64,000 nucleotides of DNA from Paenibacillus sp. FSL R5-0623 (GCF_037974265.1 NZ_CP150233.1:1426001-1490000); one strand, 5' to 3'; positions 10,027 to 19,552 are shown, counted from the stretch's first letter. The notes: generated by a model not told the origin, from the sequence alone. Numbers and translations are program-made.

Positions 10027-11041
10027 CAATATTCATCCAATGGAAGAGTTGAAGGGACATTTACGTCAGATTTTGAAGGTTATTCCACCGCGTACCGAAA
10101 TCTATTATTTGGACTACCCGGTGCATAGCAACGGTGGAGACTTGTTGATTATGAAAGGTACTGAGGCTTTCTTCCGGGACAATGATATTCATGTACGTGC
10201 CAGATACAGCATTCTGGATTGCCCTTTATCCCTCAAGGTACCGGAAGGTATCACGATTGTGTTGCACGGGGGAGGTAACTTTGGTGATCTGTACCCTGCC
10301 CATCAGAAATTGAGAGAACGAATGATTGCCCAGCATCCGAATCACCGGATTGTCATTCTGCCACAGACGATGTTTTATAAGAGTGATATTGAATTGAAAA
10401 AGACAGCCCAAGTATTCAATCGTCATAAGGATGTACACTTTTTTGTCCGGGACACCTTATCTTATGAGATAGCCAGTAAAGAATTTCAACAAACCAATGT
10501 GTATCTATCTCCGGATATGGCGCATCAGTTGTGGCCTCTTAAGTCCAAGAGCAAGCCTACCGAAGAGATGTTGTATTTCTTCCGGAAAGACATTGAGAAA
10601 ACTCAGAATCAGATGCATTACGAATCCGTCAGTGGACCTAAGGCCAAGTTTAAAGACTGGGAGACATTGTACAACCGGGTAGACCGGAAGATCATTCGCA
10701 TGATTACATCCCGGTTAAAGTCAGGGAAAGGCAGCTCTTTTGCCCGCTGGTTGTGGTACAAATACTCTGATCGGATGGTACATACGGCCATTAAGGAATT
10801 CAATCAATACCAAACCATCACGACATCCCGTCTGCATGGACATATTCTGGCCTGTCTCCTGGATCAACCGAACATCCTGCTGGATAATTCATACGGCAAG
10901 AACTCGAATTATTATGCAGCTTGGACCAAGAGCAATCCGGCAGGCAGACTGGAATCCAATCAGACCAGCACATATAACAAGCCAACCGAGACCGGCAAGG
11001 GAGCAAGTACGGTTGTGTTGTCGGATGGTGCAGCCCTATGA
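10013..11041 (+). CDS. Polysaccharide pyruvyl transferase family protein
   Basis: 342 residues of the CsaB/WcaK pyruvyltransferase family, which transfers pyruvate from phosphoenolpyruvate to form ketals on sugars. Visible motifs are GGDLLIMKGTEAF, LHGGGNFGDLYP, ILPQTMFYKS and the C-terminal TSRLHGHILACLL, whose Arg/His are typical of the active site. The AAGGAGG site at 9998-10004 is best spaced for ATG 10013, six bases after an alternative ATG at 10007. Its presence predicts an acidic, pyruvylated polymer. The gene overlaps both neighbours. Confidence 0.87.
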   Translation: MLGTNNIHPMEELKGHLRQILKVIPPRTEIYYLDYPVHSNGGDLLIMKGTEAFFRDNDIHVRARYSILDCPLSLKVPEGITIVLHGGGNFGDLYPAHQKLRERMIAQHPNHRIVILPQTMFYKSDIELKKTAQVFNRHKDVHFFVRDTLSYEIASKEFQQTNVYLSPDMAHQLWPLKSKSKPTEEMLYFFRKDIEKTQNQMHYESVSGPKAKFKDWETLYNRVDRKIIRMITSRLKSGKGSSFARWLWYKYSDRMVHTAIKEFNQYQTITTSRLHGHILACLLDQPNILLDNSYGKNSNYYAAWTKSNPAGRLESNQTSTYNKPTETGKGASTVVLSDGAAL

Positions 11042-12420
11042 GAAGCATTCTGTTATCCGGCGGTTCTGGTAAGCGTCTCTGGCCGTTATCCAACGATTCC
11101 AGATCCAAGCAATTTCTTAAAGTTCTTCATGGGCCAGAGGGAAATCCGGAATCCATGGTACAGCGGGTATGGCGACAGCTGAATCATGCCGGACTTGCAT
11201 CAGAGGCGCTTATCGCGACAAGTTTGCCACAGGTGGAGATTCTGACTTCTCAGCTGGGAGACGATGTGAGACTGGTTGTGGAGCCTGAGCGCAGAGATAC
11301 GTTCCCTGCCATTGCGCTGGCAGCCTCCTATCTGTATTCCGTAGAGAGTGTGAGTCTGAATGAGACGATTGCAGTGTTGCCTGTAGATCCCTTTGTTGAA
11401 AAAGAGTTCTTCGAAGTGCTGGCAACCTTGCCGGAAATACTTGATAAGTCTGGTGCTGATCTGGCCTTGATGGGGGTTGTGCCGACGCACCCGTCAGAGA
11501 AGTACGGATATATCATTCCGCAGCCCTTATCTTCCAATGAAAATAACAATGAATACGTGAATGTAGCGAAGTTCCAGGAGAAACCCTGCGAATCCGATGC
11601 GGTCCTCATGATTGAGCAGGCCGCATTATGGAATTGCGGGGTTTTTGCCTTTAAGCTGGGTTATTTGATTAATCTGCTCATTGAGATGGAATTGCCGATC
11701 CAGTATGACGAGATGCTGAAGCAATACGGAAGATTGAACAAGATCAGCTTTGATTACCAGGTTGTCGAGAAGGCAAATCAGATTATTGCCATTCCGTATA
11801 ACGGTTTCTGGAAAGATCTAGGCACGTGGAACACACTCACGGAAGAGATGGGAAGCTCAGTTGTAGGAAAAGGGTGGATTACGGGAGATTCCCTGAATAC
11901 CCACCTGATCAATGAATTGAACATCCCGGTTGCCATATTGGGATTGTCGGATGTGGTGGTCGCCGTGAGTCCGGATGGCATTCTGGTCAGTGACAAAGAA
12001 GCGAGCCCACGTATCAAGGAAATCTTGAAGAATGAGGATCAACGCCCCATGTATGAGGAGCGTAGGTGGGGTTGCTACCGGGTTCTGGATTACACAAGAA
12101 ACGAAGCTGGCGGCGAGGTTCTCACCAAACGAATCTGCATCAGTGCCGGGAAAAACCTGAGTTATCAATACCATCTGCTTCGCAATGAGGTATGGACGGT
12201 TGTATCGGGAACAGGGGAATTGATTCTGGATGGACAGCGCCGAATGATCGGGCAGGGAGATACGGTGGTCATTGACCGGAGTATGCTTCATTCCGTCAGA
12301 GCCTTTACGGAACTGGAGATCATTGAAGTACAGATCGGCAGCCAGCTGATTGAGGAAGATATCGTTAGAGTGTCTACCGAATGGCAGGACATTGTTCAGA
12401 CATATGTGAACCACGCGTAA
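11038..12420 (+). CDS. manC: Mannose-1-phosphate guanylyltransferase / mannose-6-phosphate isomerase
   Basis: A 460-residue bifunctional type II enzyme giving GDP-mannose. The N-terminal nucleotidyltransferase (about 1-330) has LSGGSGKRLWPLS and SKQFLKVL, and FQEKP as the metal/sugar-binding motif. The C-terminal cupin (about 345-455) holds the isomerase-type segment SAGKNLSYQYHLLRNEVW and GTGELILDG. It is translationally coupled to the pyruvyl transferase (ATGA). It supplies mannose, or a GDP-mannose-derived sugar, to the polymer. Confidence 0.92.
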   Translation: MRSILLSGGSGKRLWPLSNDSRSKQFLKVLHGPEGNPESMVQRVWRQLNHAGLASEALIATSLPQVEILTSQLGDDVRLVVEPERRDTFPAIALAASYLYSVESVSLNETIAVLPVDPFVEKEFFEVLATLPEILDKSGADLALMGVVPTHPSEKYGYIIPQPLSSNENNNEYVNVAKFQEKPCESDAVLMIEQAALWNCGVFAFKLGYLINLLIEMELPIQYDEMLKQYGRLNKISFDYQVVEKANQIIAIPYNGFWKDLGTWNTLTEEMGSSVVGKGWITGDSLNTHLINELNIPVAILGLSDVVVAVSPDGILVSDKEASPRIKEILKNEDQRPMYEERRWGCYRVLDYTRNEAGGEVLTKRICISAGKNLSYQYHLLRNEVWTVVSGTGELILDGQRRMIGQGDTVVIDRSMLHSVRAFTELEIIEVQIGSQLIEEDIVRVSTEWQDIVQTYVNHA

Positions 12421-12452
12421 CCAACACATTAGAACATGGGGGAGATTATGGA

Positions 12453-13784
12453 ATGAATATTACGGTGATTGGCACAGGGTATGTGGGTTTGGTATCGGGC
12501 GTATGTTTTTCGGAACTGGGAAATAACGTGATCTGTGTCGACAACAATGTGGAAAAAGTGAATATGTTATTGGACGGTCATGTTCCGATCTATGAACCGG
12601 GTCTGAAGGATATCATGAATGCCAATATGAAAGCAGGAAGGCTGTCCTTCACCACCAACATTCAGGATGCCATCAGTCGTTCGGATATCATCATTATCGC
12701 GGTCGGAACGCCATCCCTACCGAATGGCGAAGCGAATCTGAGCTTTATTGAGCTTGTCGCGCGAGAAATAGGTTCTTATATGGATAATTATAAAATAATA
12801 ATGACTAAAAGCACTGTTCCTGTCGGAACGAACGATCGTATTCAGGAATGGATCAGCAGTTTGACGAATCATCCATTCGACATGGCATCGGTACCGGAGT
12901 TCTTGCGAGAAGGTACCGCTGTACAGGATACGCTCTATCCTGACCGGATAGTCATTGGGACACATAGTGAGCGGGCAGTCGCCACGTTGAAAGAGCTGCA
13001 TCAGCCATTAACCGATCAGATTATTGTTACGGATATTCGCTCGGCCGAAATGATTAAATATGCATCCAACGCTTTCCTGGCAACCAAGATCTCATTTATC
13101 AACGAAATCTCTAACATCTGTGAAAAAGTAGGAGCAGATGTCAGCCGCGTTGCCGAAGGCATGGGCTATGACAGACGAATCGGTGCCTCCTTTCTCAAGG
13201 CAGGCATTGGTTACGGAGGTTCCTGTTTCCCTAAGGATACACAGGCTCTGATTCAAATTGCAGGTAATGTGGATTATGACTTCAAACTGCTGAAGTCCGT
13301 GGTGGAAGTGAACAAAGATCAACGCTTCAACGTCATTCGTAAACTGGAAGACGCACTGGGCTCACTCGAAGGGAAGGAGATTGCCATCTGGGGGCTTGCT
13401 TTCAAACCGGATACCGATGACGTTCGGGATGCTCCGGCGATTGAGATCATTCAGCGTTTGCTTGAGCAGGGGGCAGTGATTCGGGCGTATGACCCCATCG
13501 CTACCGAGAACTTCCGCAAAGAGGTGGATTCCCCATCCATTACGTGGGAAGAGCGTGCCATGAAAGCGGCGGAAGGTGCTGATGCACTCTGCGTTCTGAC
13601 GGAATGGAAAGAATTCATGGAGGTTAATCTGACTGATTTGGCAGCACATATGAATCAACCCATCCTGATTGATGGAAGAAACATCTACGGAGAAGATCAG
13701 ATTAAAGATACATCCTTCCAATACTACTCCGTTGGTCGTCCAGGTCTAACCAATATCGATGGTAGAAAAACAGCAGTCATCTAA
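12453..13784 (+). CDS. ugd: UDP-glucose 6-dehydrogenase
   Basis: 443 residues that oxidise UDP-glucose (from GalU) to UDP-glucuronate with two NAD. The Rossmann fold starts GTGYVGLVSGVCFSELG. SVPEFLREGTAVQD is the conserved substrate segment, and the catalytic cysteine is Cys258 in YGGSCFPKDT. The start is ATG 12453 with GGGGGAG at 12438-12444; the longer in-frame opening would encroach on manC and is not conserved in style. It explains the need for a uronosyltransferase such as the PssD/PssE pair. Confidence 0.94.
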   Translation: MNITVIGTGYVGLVSGVCFSELGNNVICVDNNVEKVNMLLDGHVPIYEPGLKDIMNANMKAGRLSFTTNIQDAISRSDIIIIAVGTPSLPNGEANLSFIELVAREIGSYMDNYKIIMTKSTVPVGTNDRIQEWISSLTNHPFDMASVPEFLREGTAVQDTLYPDRIVIGTHSERAVATLKELHQPLTDQIIVTDIRSAEMIKYASNAFLATKISFINEISNICEKVGADVSRVAEGMGYDRRIGASFLKAGIGYGGSCFPKDTQALIQIAGNVDYDFKLLKSVVEVNKDQRFNVIRKLEDALGSLEGKEIAIWGLAFKPDTDDVRDAPAIEIIQRLLEQGAVIRAYDPIATENFRKEVDSPSITWEERAMKAAEGADALCVLTEWKEFMEVNLTDLAAHMNQPILIDGRNIYGEDQIKDTSFQYYSVGRPGLTNIDGRKTAVI

Positions 13785-13797
13785 CGGAGGCCATAAC

Positions 13798-14718
13798 ATG
13801 AGACGCGGGATCAAAATAACATTAGGTGCCATTTCCCTTGTTGCAGTTGTTATGATTGGATATTCTGTGTACCTGTATTCGCATGTTAAATCAGCGGCGG
13901 ATCAAATGTATGAACCCCGGGAACCCATCAAGCAGGTATCTATTGTCGACCAGCGCGGTGGGGGGGATTTCCCTGTGGACATGGAGAATGAAGAACCTTT
14001 TAATGCTTTGATCCTGGGTGTGGATGAACGTTCCAATGATCGGGGGCGCTCCGACACCATGATTGTATTAAGTGTTAATCCTGCGAAGCAATCCGCACTT
14101 ATGTTTAACATCCCCCGAGATACCAGAACAAATATTGTTGGACACGGCACGGAGGATAAGATCAACCATGCATATGCTTTTGGGGGCGTTAACATGTCTG
14201 TGCAAACGGTGGAACAATTGCTTGACGTTCCCATACATTACTACATGAAAGTGAATATGGAGGGCTTTGCACAAGTCATCGACATGGTGGGTGGAGTGAA
14301 TGTGAATAACCCGTTTGCATTTGACTATGAGGGTTACCGGTTCGAGCAAGGGAAGATTCATCTGGATGGTGAAGCGGCTTTGGGATTTTCGCGGATGCGT
14401 TATGATGATCCGAAGGGGGATCTCGGGCGGAATGACCGTCAGCGGGAGATCATTAAACAAGTGCTGAAGAATACAGTCCAGGTATCCAACGTGCTGCAAC
14501 TGGAGACGTTGCTGGACGAAGTCAGTGCTCACGTCAGAACCGACGTTACCTTTGATGAGATGAAGCAGATGTTCTCCAATTATCGTTCGGTACTGGATCA
14601 TATTGAATCCGTTGAGATTAAAGGCACGGGCAAGAAAATAGACGGAGTGTACTACTATATCGTGGAACAGTCGGAACGAGACAGGATACATCAGATGATT
14701 GAAGAACATTCAAAATGA
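13798..14718 (+). CDS. LytR-CpsA-Psr (LCP) family glycopolymer transferase
   Basis: A 306-residue type II membrane protein: a short cytoplasmic start, one membrane helix at about 7-27, then an extracytoplasmic LCP domain. It carries ALILGVDERSNDRGRSDTM and FNIPRDTRTNI, whose Arg/Asp residues bind the polyprenyl pyrophosphate, plus GFSRMRYDDPKGDLGRN. LCP proteins attach polymers from the lipid carrier to cell-wall peptidoglycan. Being in this locus, it may anchor the exopolysaccharide or release the carrier. ACGGAGG at 13783-13789 sets the start. Confidence 0.92.
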   Translation: MRRGIKITLGAISLVAVVMIGYSVYLYSHVKSAADQMYEPREPIKQVSIVDQRGGGDFPVDMENEEPFNALILGVDERSNDRGRSDTMIVLSVNPAKQSALMFNIPRDTRTNIVGHGTEDKINHAYAFGGVNMSVQTVEQLLDVPIHYYMKVNMEGFAQVIDMVGGVNVNNPFAFDYEGYRFEQGKIHLDGEAALGFSRMRYDDPKGDLGRNDRQREIIKQVLKNTVQVSNVLQLETLLDEVSAHVRTDVTFDEMKQMFSNYRSVLDHIESVEIKGTGKKIDGVYYYIVEQSERDRIHQMIEEHSK

Positions 14719-14739
14719 TCGGATAGGGCGGTGAACCAG

Positions 14740-16899
14740 ATGCGTATCTCCAGACTAATGAAATTGTCCCTGATTGTGCTACTCATGTATATGCTCATGA
14801 TACCGGCAAGTACAAATTATGTTCAATCAGCTCAAAACTATCAGTGGAATAATATACCTATTGGTGGTGGGGGGTACGTTACGGGGGTGGTCATTCATCC
14901 GACTGAGCCTGATCTGGTTTACGCTCGAACTGACGTTGGAGGAGCTTACCGACTGGATGTAACTTCAGGAGATTGGATTCCACTACTGGATCATTTTGGA
15001 GATGAGGACAGCAATCTGTACGGCGTGGATGGAATTGCGCTGGATCAGCAAAACCCCAATGTCGTGTATATCGCGGCAGGTAAGTACGGGAATGTAGGGC
15101 CGAGCGATATTTTGAAATCTACAGACCGAGGAGAAACCTGGAATCGAACCGGACTCAATCTTCGGAATGAATCGAATGGAAATATCCATCGAGCCATGGG
15201 AGAGAACATCGCGGTTAATCCCACGAACTCCAATTACCTGCACGTGGGTACACGATATGATGGATTGTACACTTCCAGTGATGGTGCAGCCACGTGGAGC
15301 AAGGTATGGGATGTACCTAGCGGGCTGTCCGGTGAGGGGATTCGGAGTGTAGCATATGGATTGAATCCCGTGACGAAGCAAGGCCAAGTTGTGTATGCGG
15401 GGGTTCGCGGCATTGGTGTGTATAGCAAAGCACCAAGAAGCAATGGGCAGACCACCTGGCAACTTACCGGGAGAAGCCCCGAATATCCTGCACGTATGAC
15501 TGTGGCGAAGAACGGGACGTTGTATGTGACCACGGATAATCAGGGCGTATACAAGTTCAATGGTGTGCAGTGGACGAATATAACACCCAGCTCCAGTTAC
15601 TCATCTTATTATGGAATCACGATTGATCCGAATAATGATAATCACATCCTGGCAGCCGTTCGAACAGGCGGAGATAATCTTCCGCTGTATCGTTCCGTTA
15701 ATGGCGGGCTGAGTTGGACAACAGTGAGCAAAACGTTGGTATCCAAACCGTCCTGGTGGACACCCAACATGTTTTTCTCAGCAACATCCAGTATCAAGTT
15801 TGACCCGCATAATCCGGGCACCGTATACGCTACAGACTGGTTTGGCGTGTACAAGACCGAAAATATCAATGGTACCAATGGATTGACTGGTAGTACAGCG
15901 AGTACTTGGGAAGCTATCACCGATGGACATGAAGAAGTCGTCGCACTCACGGCCTCCACACCACCTCAGGGTGTTTCATTCTTTAGTGGTTTAACGGATC
16001 AGGTCGGATTTAGACATGAAAATGTAACCGATGTTCCTATTAATAAAATCCCACTCTCAGGTATGCGAGAAATTGTGAGTATTGACTATCATGAAGCAAA
16101 TCCGAATTACATGATATTTCTGGGAAGCAGTGACTGGTATGGTACGACCACACGATTATTTGTCTCTTCCAATAACGGAGTTACCGTAACTCCAATGAAT
16201 GTTCCGGCTGGCTCCAAGCTGGGGAGGGTCGCCTACTCGGCCATTAATCCGAATGTAATTGTTTATTACCCCCAGACCGGTAATCCGGTCAGAAGCACGA
16301 ATCGTGGCGCAACCTGGCAAAATATGAACGGTGCCCCTTTTCAGGCTATCGGGGGGAATATGGTCTTCGCCTATAATCATCCACTGGCTGCCGATCGCAT
16401 CAATGGATATAAATTTTATATGTATGCTGCTGGTTATCTGTATCGCTCAACGGATGCAGGTGCCAACTGGTCCAAAGCCAATGCGGTTCGCCTTCCTGTT
16501 AATACGGATATCAATACGAGCTCCATTAAAGTCGAGGCTGCACCTGGTGTGGCGAATGCCGTATGGGTAAGTTTGGGAACTGATGGATTATATGCATCGA
16601 CGAACTCGGGAAATACATTTTCCAAGATCCAGAGCGTACAGAATTCCAAATTATTTGCCTTTGGAAAGGCTCAGCCAGGCAAATTGGTTCCAGCCGTCTA
16701 TGTATATGGGACCGTAAATAATGTGAATGGATTCTTCCGTTCAGATGATATGGGGGTAACCTGGAACAATATAGGTCCTTTAGGTGCTGGAATTGGGCTT
16801 GGTAATGAACCGCAAATTATGGCGGCAGACCGTCAAATCTATGGTCAGGTATATGTAGGTACGAATGGCAGAGGAATGTATGTAGGTTCATTAGAATAA
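14740..16899 (+). CDS. Secreted GH74-like beta-propeller glycosidase
   Basis: A 719-residue secreted protein with a signal peptide (hydrophobic 8-24, cleavage probably after SAQ near 30), then repeated propeller blades with Asp-box-like turns such as STDRGETWNR, SSDGAATWSK and RSTDAGANWSK. The start IPIGGGGYVTGVVIHPTE and YARTDVGGAYR match GH74 xyloglucanase-type enzymes. Both acidic positions expected in that family are present: Asp65 in ARTD and Asp420 in LTDQVGFRHEN. Within an exopolysaccharide operon it is more likely to trim or release the polymer than to digest plant xyloglucan; that is inference. ATG 14740 is preferred over GTG 14731. Confidence 0.85.
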   Translation: MRISRLMKLSLIVLLMYMLMIPASTNYVQSAQNYQWNNIPIGGGGYVTGVVIHPTEPDLVYARTDVGGAYRLDVTSGDWIPLLDHFGDEDSNLYGVDGIALDQQNPNVVYIAAGKYGNVGPSDILKSTDRGETWNRTGLNLRNESNGNIHRAMGENIAVNPTNSNYLHVGTRYDGLYTSSDGAATWSKVWDVPSGLSGEGIRSVAYGLNPVTKQGQVVYAGVRGIGVYSKAPRSNGQTTWQLTGRSPEYPARMTVAKNGTLYVTTDNQGVYKFNGVQWTNITPSSSYSSYYGITIDPNNDNHILAAVRTGGDNLPLYRSVNGGLSWTTVSKTLVSKPSWWTPNMFFSATSSIKFDPHNPGTVYATDWFGVYKTENINGTNGLTGSTASTWEAITDGHEEVVALTASTPPQGVSFFSGLTDQVGFRHENVTDVPINKIPLSGMREIVSIDYHEANPNYMIFLGSSDWYGTTTRLFVSSNNGVTVTPMNVPAGSKLGRVAYSAINPNVIVYYPQTGNPVRSTNRGATWQNMNGAPFQAIGGNMVFAYNHPLAADRINGYKFYMYAAGYLYRSTDAGANWSKANAVRLPVNTDINTSSIKVEAAPGVANAVWVSLGTDGLYASTNSGNTFSKIQSVQNSKLFAFGKAQPGKLVPAVYVYGTVNNVNGFFRSDDMGVTWNNIGPLGAGIGLGNEPQIMAADRQIYGQVYVGTNGRGMYVGSLE

Positions 16900-16909
16900 A
16901 GAAAGAGAT

Positions 16910-17494
16910 ATGAAAGTGGTGATGAATCATATGATGGAGGAGGGTTCCGGGCGCACGAGACAAAGGCATGTTCGAAGAACGTATGGATTTCTCATAGCTC
17001 TGTTGCTGATTGTGATCTGGATTCTGGTCATCTGGTCCATGTCGACCCAATCCTCTCAGCAGCAGGACATTCAGCCCTGGCTTCATAAATGGTCCCAGAA
17101 AGTGCAGATTGGCTTCGTACTTCCTGATATTCAATTCACATATGGGGAGTATGAGTATTCACTAAAGCAAAGGCCGTATGATTTTGCAGAGTTCATCTTT
17201 CGCAAAAGTGCTCATCTATTTGTATACGCTGTGCTCGCCATTCTTGTTTATGGCGGGCTGCGATACAGGAGAATCCGCATCATGACTTGTATTGTAGCTG
17301 CTCTGGCTGTGGTACTTATCATCGCATCCATTGATGAGTATATTCAGCAGTTCAGCCCGAATCGGACAAGCTCGATACGTGATGTTGGATTGGACTTGCT
17401 TGGGGGTTGCTGTGGGATTGCCGTATATGCATGGCTTCTGTCCATCACCCGCAGGATCAGAAAGGGAAGGTGTGATTCAGTTCACGATAAGTGA
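16910..17494 (+). CDS. VanZ family membrane protein
   Basis: A 194-residue membrane protein with about four helices. The conserved VanZ signature is clear: RKSAHLFVYAVLAILVYGG followed by IDEYIQQFSPNRTSSIRDVGLDLLGG. VanZ-family proteins are of uncertain biochemical role and occur often in envelope and exopolysaccharide loci. The start is uncertain: ATG 16910 follows a modest AAAGAG, and ATG 16922 is also possible. It starts 10 bp after the GH74-like gene, so it belongs to the same transcript. Confidence 0.85.
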   Translation: MKVVMNHMMEEGSGRTRQRHVRRTYGFLIALLLIVIWILVIWSMSTQSSQQQDIQPWLHKWSQKVQIGFVLPDIQFTYGEYEYSLKQRPYDFAEFIFRKSAHLFVYAVLAILVYGGLRYRRIRIMTCIVAALAVVLIIASIDEYIQQFSPNRTSSIRDVGLDLLGGCCGIAVYAWLLSITRRIRKGRCDSVHDK

Positions 17495-17586
17495 TTTCCC
17501 AGGAAATGCTGCCTTCAGAACCCGCTTCTAGCTTCTACTTGTCTGCTAACCATCATAAGTATGGAGTAGGACAAGGAGGACTGGAC

Positions 17587-18108
17587 ATGCTGCGAAGAAG
17601 GAACCGGAATGCTTTGCTCAAAAAGATCGGCTTCATCGCGATCATTGTATTATTGCTGTGGTTGATTGCCAGAACCATTCCGTATTTGTTTCAGGGAGAT
17701 ACAACGGATGAAGCTGCTGCTGTTGCCGAAGAGTTCTACAAATATGAGCAGACGGGTGACTTCGGCAGTTCATGGGAACTTTTTCATCCCCTGATGAAAG
17801 AGCGGTTTCCCAAGAGTGCTTACGTACAGAACAGAGCACATATATTTATGCAGCACTTTGGCGTGGAAACGTTTGAGTTGGAGATGGAGAAGCCGGAGCG
17901 CGAGTTCGATGTAACCGTGATCGATGGCGTTAAGCCATTTTCTGAAGCCTACCGAATTCGGGTCACCCAGAAGTACTCAGGTACCTTTGGCCAATTCGAT
18001 ATTGTGCAGACCTGTTATCTGGTAGAGGATGGCGATGAGTGGACCTTACTCTGGTATTATCCAAATCAGAAAAATGAGGATACCTCGCAGGTCGACAATA
18101 GTGACTGA
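17587..18108 (+). CDS. Membrane-anchored protein of unknown function
   Basis: 173 residues: a basic N-terminus (MLRRRNRNALLKK), one membrane helix at about 14-33, and an extracytoplasmic domain beginning DEAAAVAEEFYKYEQTGD. That domain suggests an NTF2-like/DUF4878-type fold (a helix followed by sheet with Trp and Tyr near WTLLWYYP), but I do not recognise a named family. AAGGAGG at 17573-17579 fixes ATG 17587. It is the last gene before a strong terminator and so closes the exopolysaccharide locus. Confidence 0.75.
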   Translation: MLRRRNRNALLKKIGFIAIIVLLLWLIARTIPYLFQGDTTDEAAAVAEEFYKYEQTGDFGSSWELFHPLMKERFPKSAYVQNRAHIFMQHFGVETFELEMEKPEREFDVTVIDGVKPFSEAYRIRVTQKYSGTFGQFDIVQTCYLVEDGDEWTLLWYYPNQKNEDTSQVDNSD

Positions 18109-18166
18109 TCAAGAAATAATATTAACCCATACATTGAACCGAATTGTATCATTTACCTAACATCTG

Positions 18167-18211
18167 GCTCCATAAATGCGAGACTTTTGTCGCATTTATG
18201 GAGCTTTTTTT
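18167..18211 (+). terminator. Rho-independent terminator of the exopolysaccharide operon
   Basis: A perfect 15-bp stem (18167-18181 with 18190-18204), an 8-base loop and a run of seven T at 18205-18211, 59 bases after the last gene of the locus. Confidence 0.92.
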
Positions 18212-18241
18212 GTATTTTGCTTGTTTTCATGGCTTTGAAGC

Positions 18242-18271
18242 CTTGACATTAGTCCCGGTGTCAAGTAAATT
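18242..18271 (+). promoter_or_regulatory. Putative promoter overlapped by an inverted repeat
   Basis: TTGACA at 18243-18248 is followed after 17 bases by TAAATT (4 of 6 for a -10). The arms CTTGACA (18242-18248) and TGTCAAG (18259-18265) form a perfect inverted repeat spanning the -35 and spacer. This layout suggests an operator controlling the small cysteine-containing protein and perhaps the ABC transporter downstream. Confidence 0.5.
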
Positions 18272-18359
18272 ACGAGATAGATACAAAATGTATCAATTTT
18301 CAGCGTCTAACGACAAATAACAAGGACTTCTAAGCTCCTTGTGAGGGGAAGGAATATCA

Positions 18360-18611
18360 TTGATCGAAACGGGCCGCTTTTACTGTGTCAGTTGTGGGAT
18401 GATTGTGTCGGTCACTAGAAGCTCTGTCGAAATGAAGGAAGAGGGCAATGGAGGCAATCACGTATTTCGCACCGGATTCTACCGGAGTGAAATGCCGCTT
18501 GGATGCTGTGAAGCGTGTGTAGTTGAAGCGAAACGTCAGGGGAAATCCCAGTTTGCGGGACAATATACTAAAGATTATGATACACTATGTTCATATGAGA
18601 AACGGGCATGA
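18360..18611 (+). CDS. Small cysteine-containing protein, unknown function
   Basis: 83 residues with a TTG start supported by GAGGGGAAGGA at 18343-18353. It carries CVSC near residue 9 and CCEAC near residue 49, two cysteine pairs that could bind one metal ion as a small zinc-ribbon-like unit. No membrane segment or signal is seen. It lies 32 bp upstream of an ABC transporter operon and behind its own promoter-like element. I do not recognise the family. Confidence 0.65.
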   Translation: MIETGRFYCVSCGMIVSVTRSSVEMKEEGNGGNHVFRTGFYRSEMPLGCCEACVVEAKRQGKSQFAGQYTKDYDTLCSYEKRA

Positions 18612-18643
18612 ATGATGTGCTCGTCCATGAAGGAGGGGATTGA

Positions 18644-19552
18644 ATGCAGCAGGAGCCGGTCGTCCGGATTCAGGGCGTCAGCAAAATCATATCCTCCCGA
18701 TCATTGGTCAGCGACCTGACTCTGGATATTTCTCCGGGGCAGGTTTTTGGTTTTTTAGGACCTAATGGCGCGGGGAAAACAACAACGATTCGGATGATGG
18801 TTGGACTGATGTCCATCAGTAAAGGTGACATTTTCATCTCGGGACACAGTGTGAAGAATGAATTTGAACAGGCGGTAGCCCAGGTAGGAGCTATTGTAGA
18901 AAATCCGGAAATGTACAAGTTTCTGACCGGGTACCAGAATCTCGTTCACTTTGCCCGCATGTCGCCGGGAGTTACGAAAGAACGTATTGCGGAAACGATT
19001 GAGCGTGTGGGGCTTACGGCCCGTATTCACGATAAGGTCAAAACCTATTCACTGGGCATGCGCCAGCGTCTGGGGGTCGCGCAAGCGATATTACATAAAC
19101 CGAAGCTGCTTGTACTGGATGAGCCAACCAATGGTTTGGACCCACAGGGTATACGGGAACTGAGAGATTATTTGCGTCAGCTCACCCAAGAGGAAGGCAT
19201 TACGGTCTTTGTATCCAGTCATTTATTGTCGGAGATGGAGCTGATGTGTGATACGGTGGCCATCATCCAGAACGGCAAGTTGATCGATGTAAGAAACCTT
19301 CGGGTTGAAGCTGGTTCGGATGCATTAATCGAAGTTGCTTTTGAGCTGAATGATGCTGACCGCGCTGCGGATCTGATTCAGGGTGCTGTCGTGCAGGGCA
19401 ATGTCCTGGTGATGCGGGTGTCTCGTGAGCAGATTCCGGATATCAATGCCAAGCTGGTTAGCGAAGGGTTTCAGGTATACGGTATTCGTAACGTGACTCA
19501 CACCCTGGAAGAACAATTCTTGCAAGTCACTGGGGGTGGAGGAATTGGGTAG
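18644..19552 (+). CDS. ABC transporter ATP-binding protein (BcrA-like)
   Basis: A 302-residue ATPase with Walker A GPNGAGKTTTIRMM, signature YSLGMRQRLGVAQA, Walker B LLVLDEPTNGLD and the switch histidine in VSSHLLSEM. About 80 C-terminal residues form the accessory domain usual in this group of exporters. The AAGGAGGGG site precedes ATG 18644. The gene overlaps the permease gene, so the pair forms one transporter. Substrates in this family include peptide antibiotics and envelope compounds; the substrate here is unknown. Confidence 0.92.
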   Translation: MQQEPVVRIQGVSKIISSRSLVSDLTLDISPGQVFGFLGPNGAGKTTTIRMMVGLMSISKGDIFISGHSVKNEFEQAVAQVGAIVENPEMYKFLTGYQNLVHFARMSPGVTKERIAETIERVGLTARIHDKVKTYSLGMRQRLGVAQAILHKPKLLVLDEPTNGLDPQGIRELRDYLRQLTQEEGITVFVSSHLLSEMELMCDTVAIIQNGKLIDVRNLRVEAGSDALIEVAFELNDADRAADLIQGAVVQGNVLVMRVSREQIPDINAKLVSEGFQVYGIRNVTHTLEEQFLQVTGGGGIG

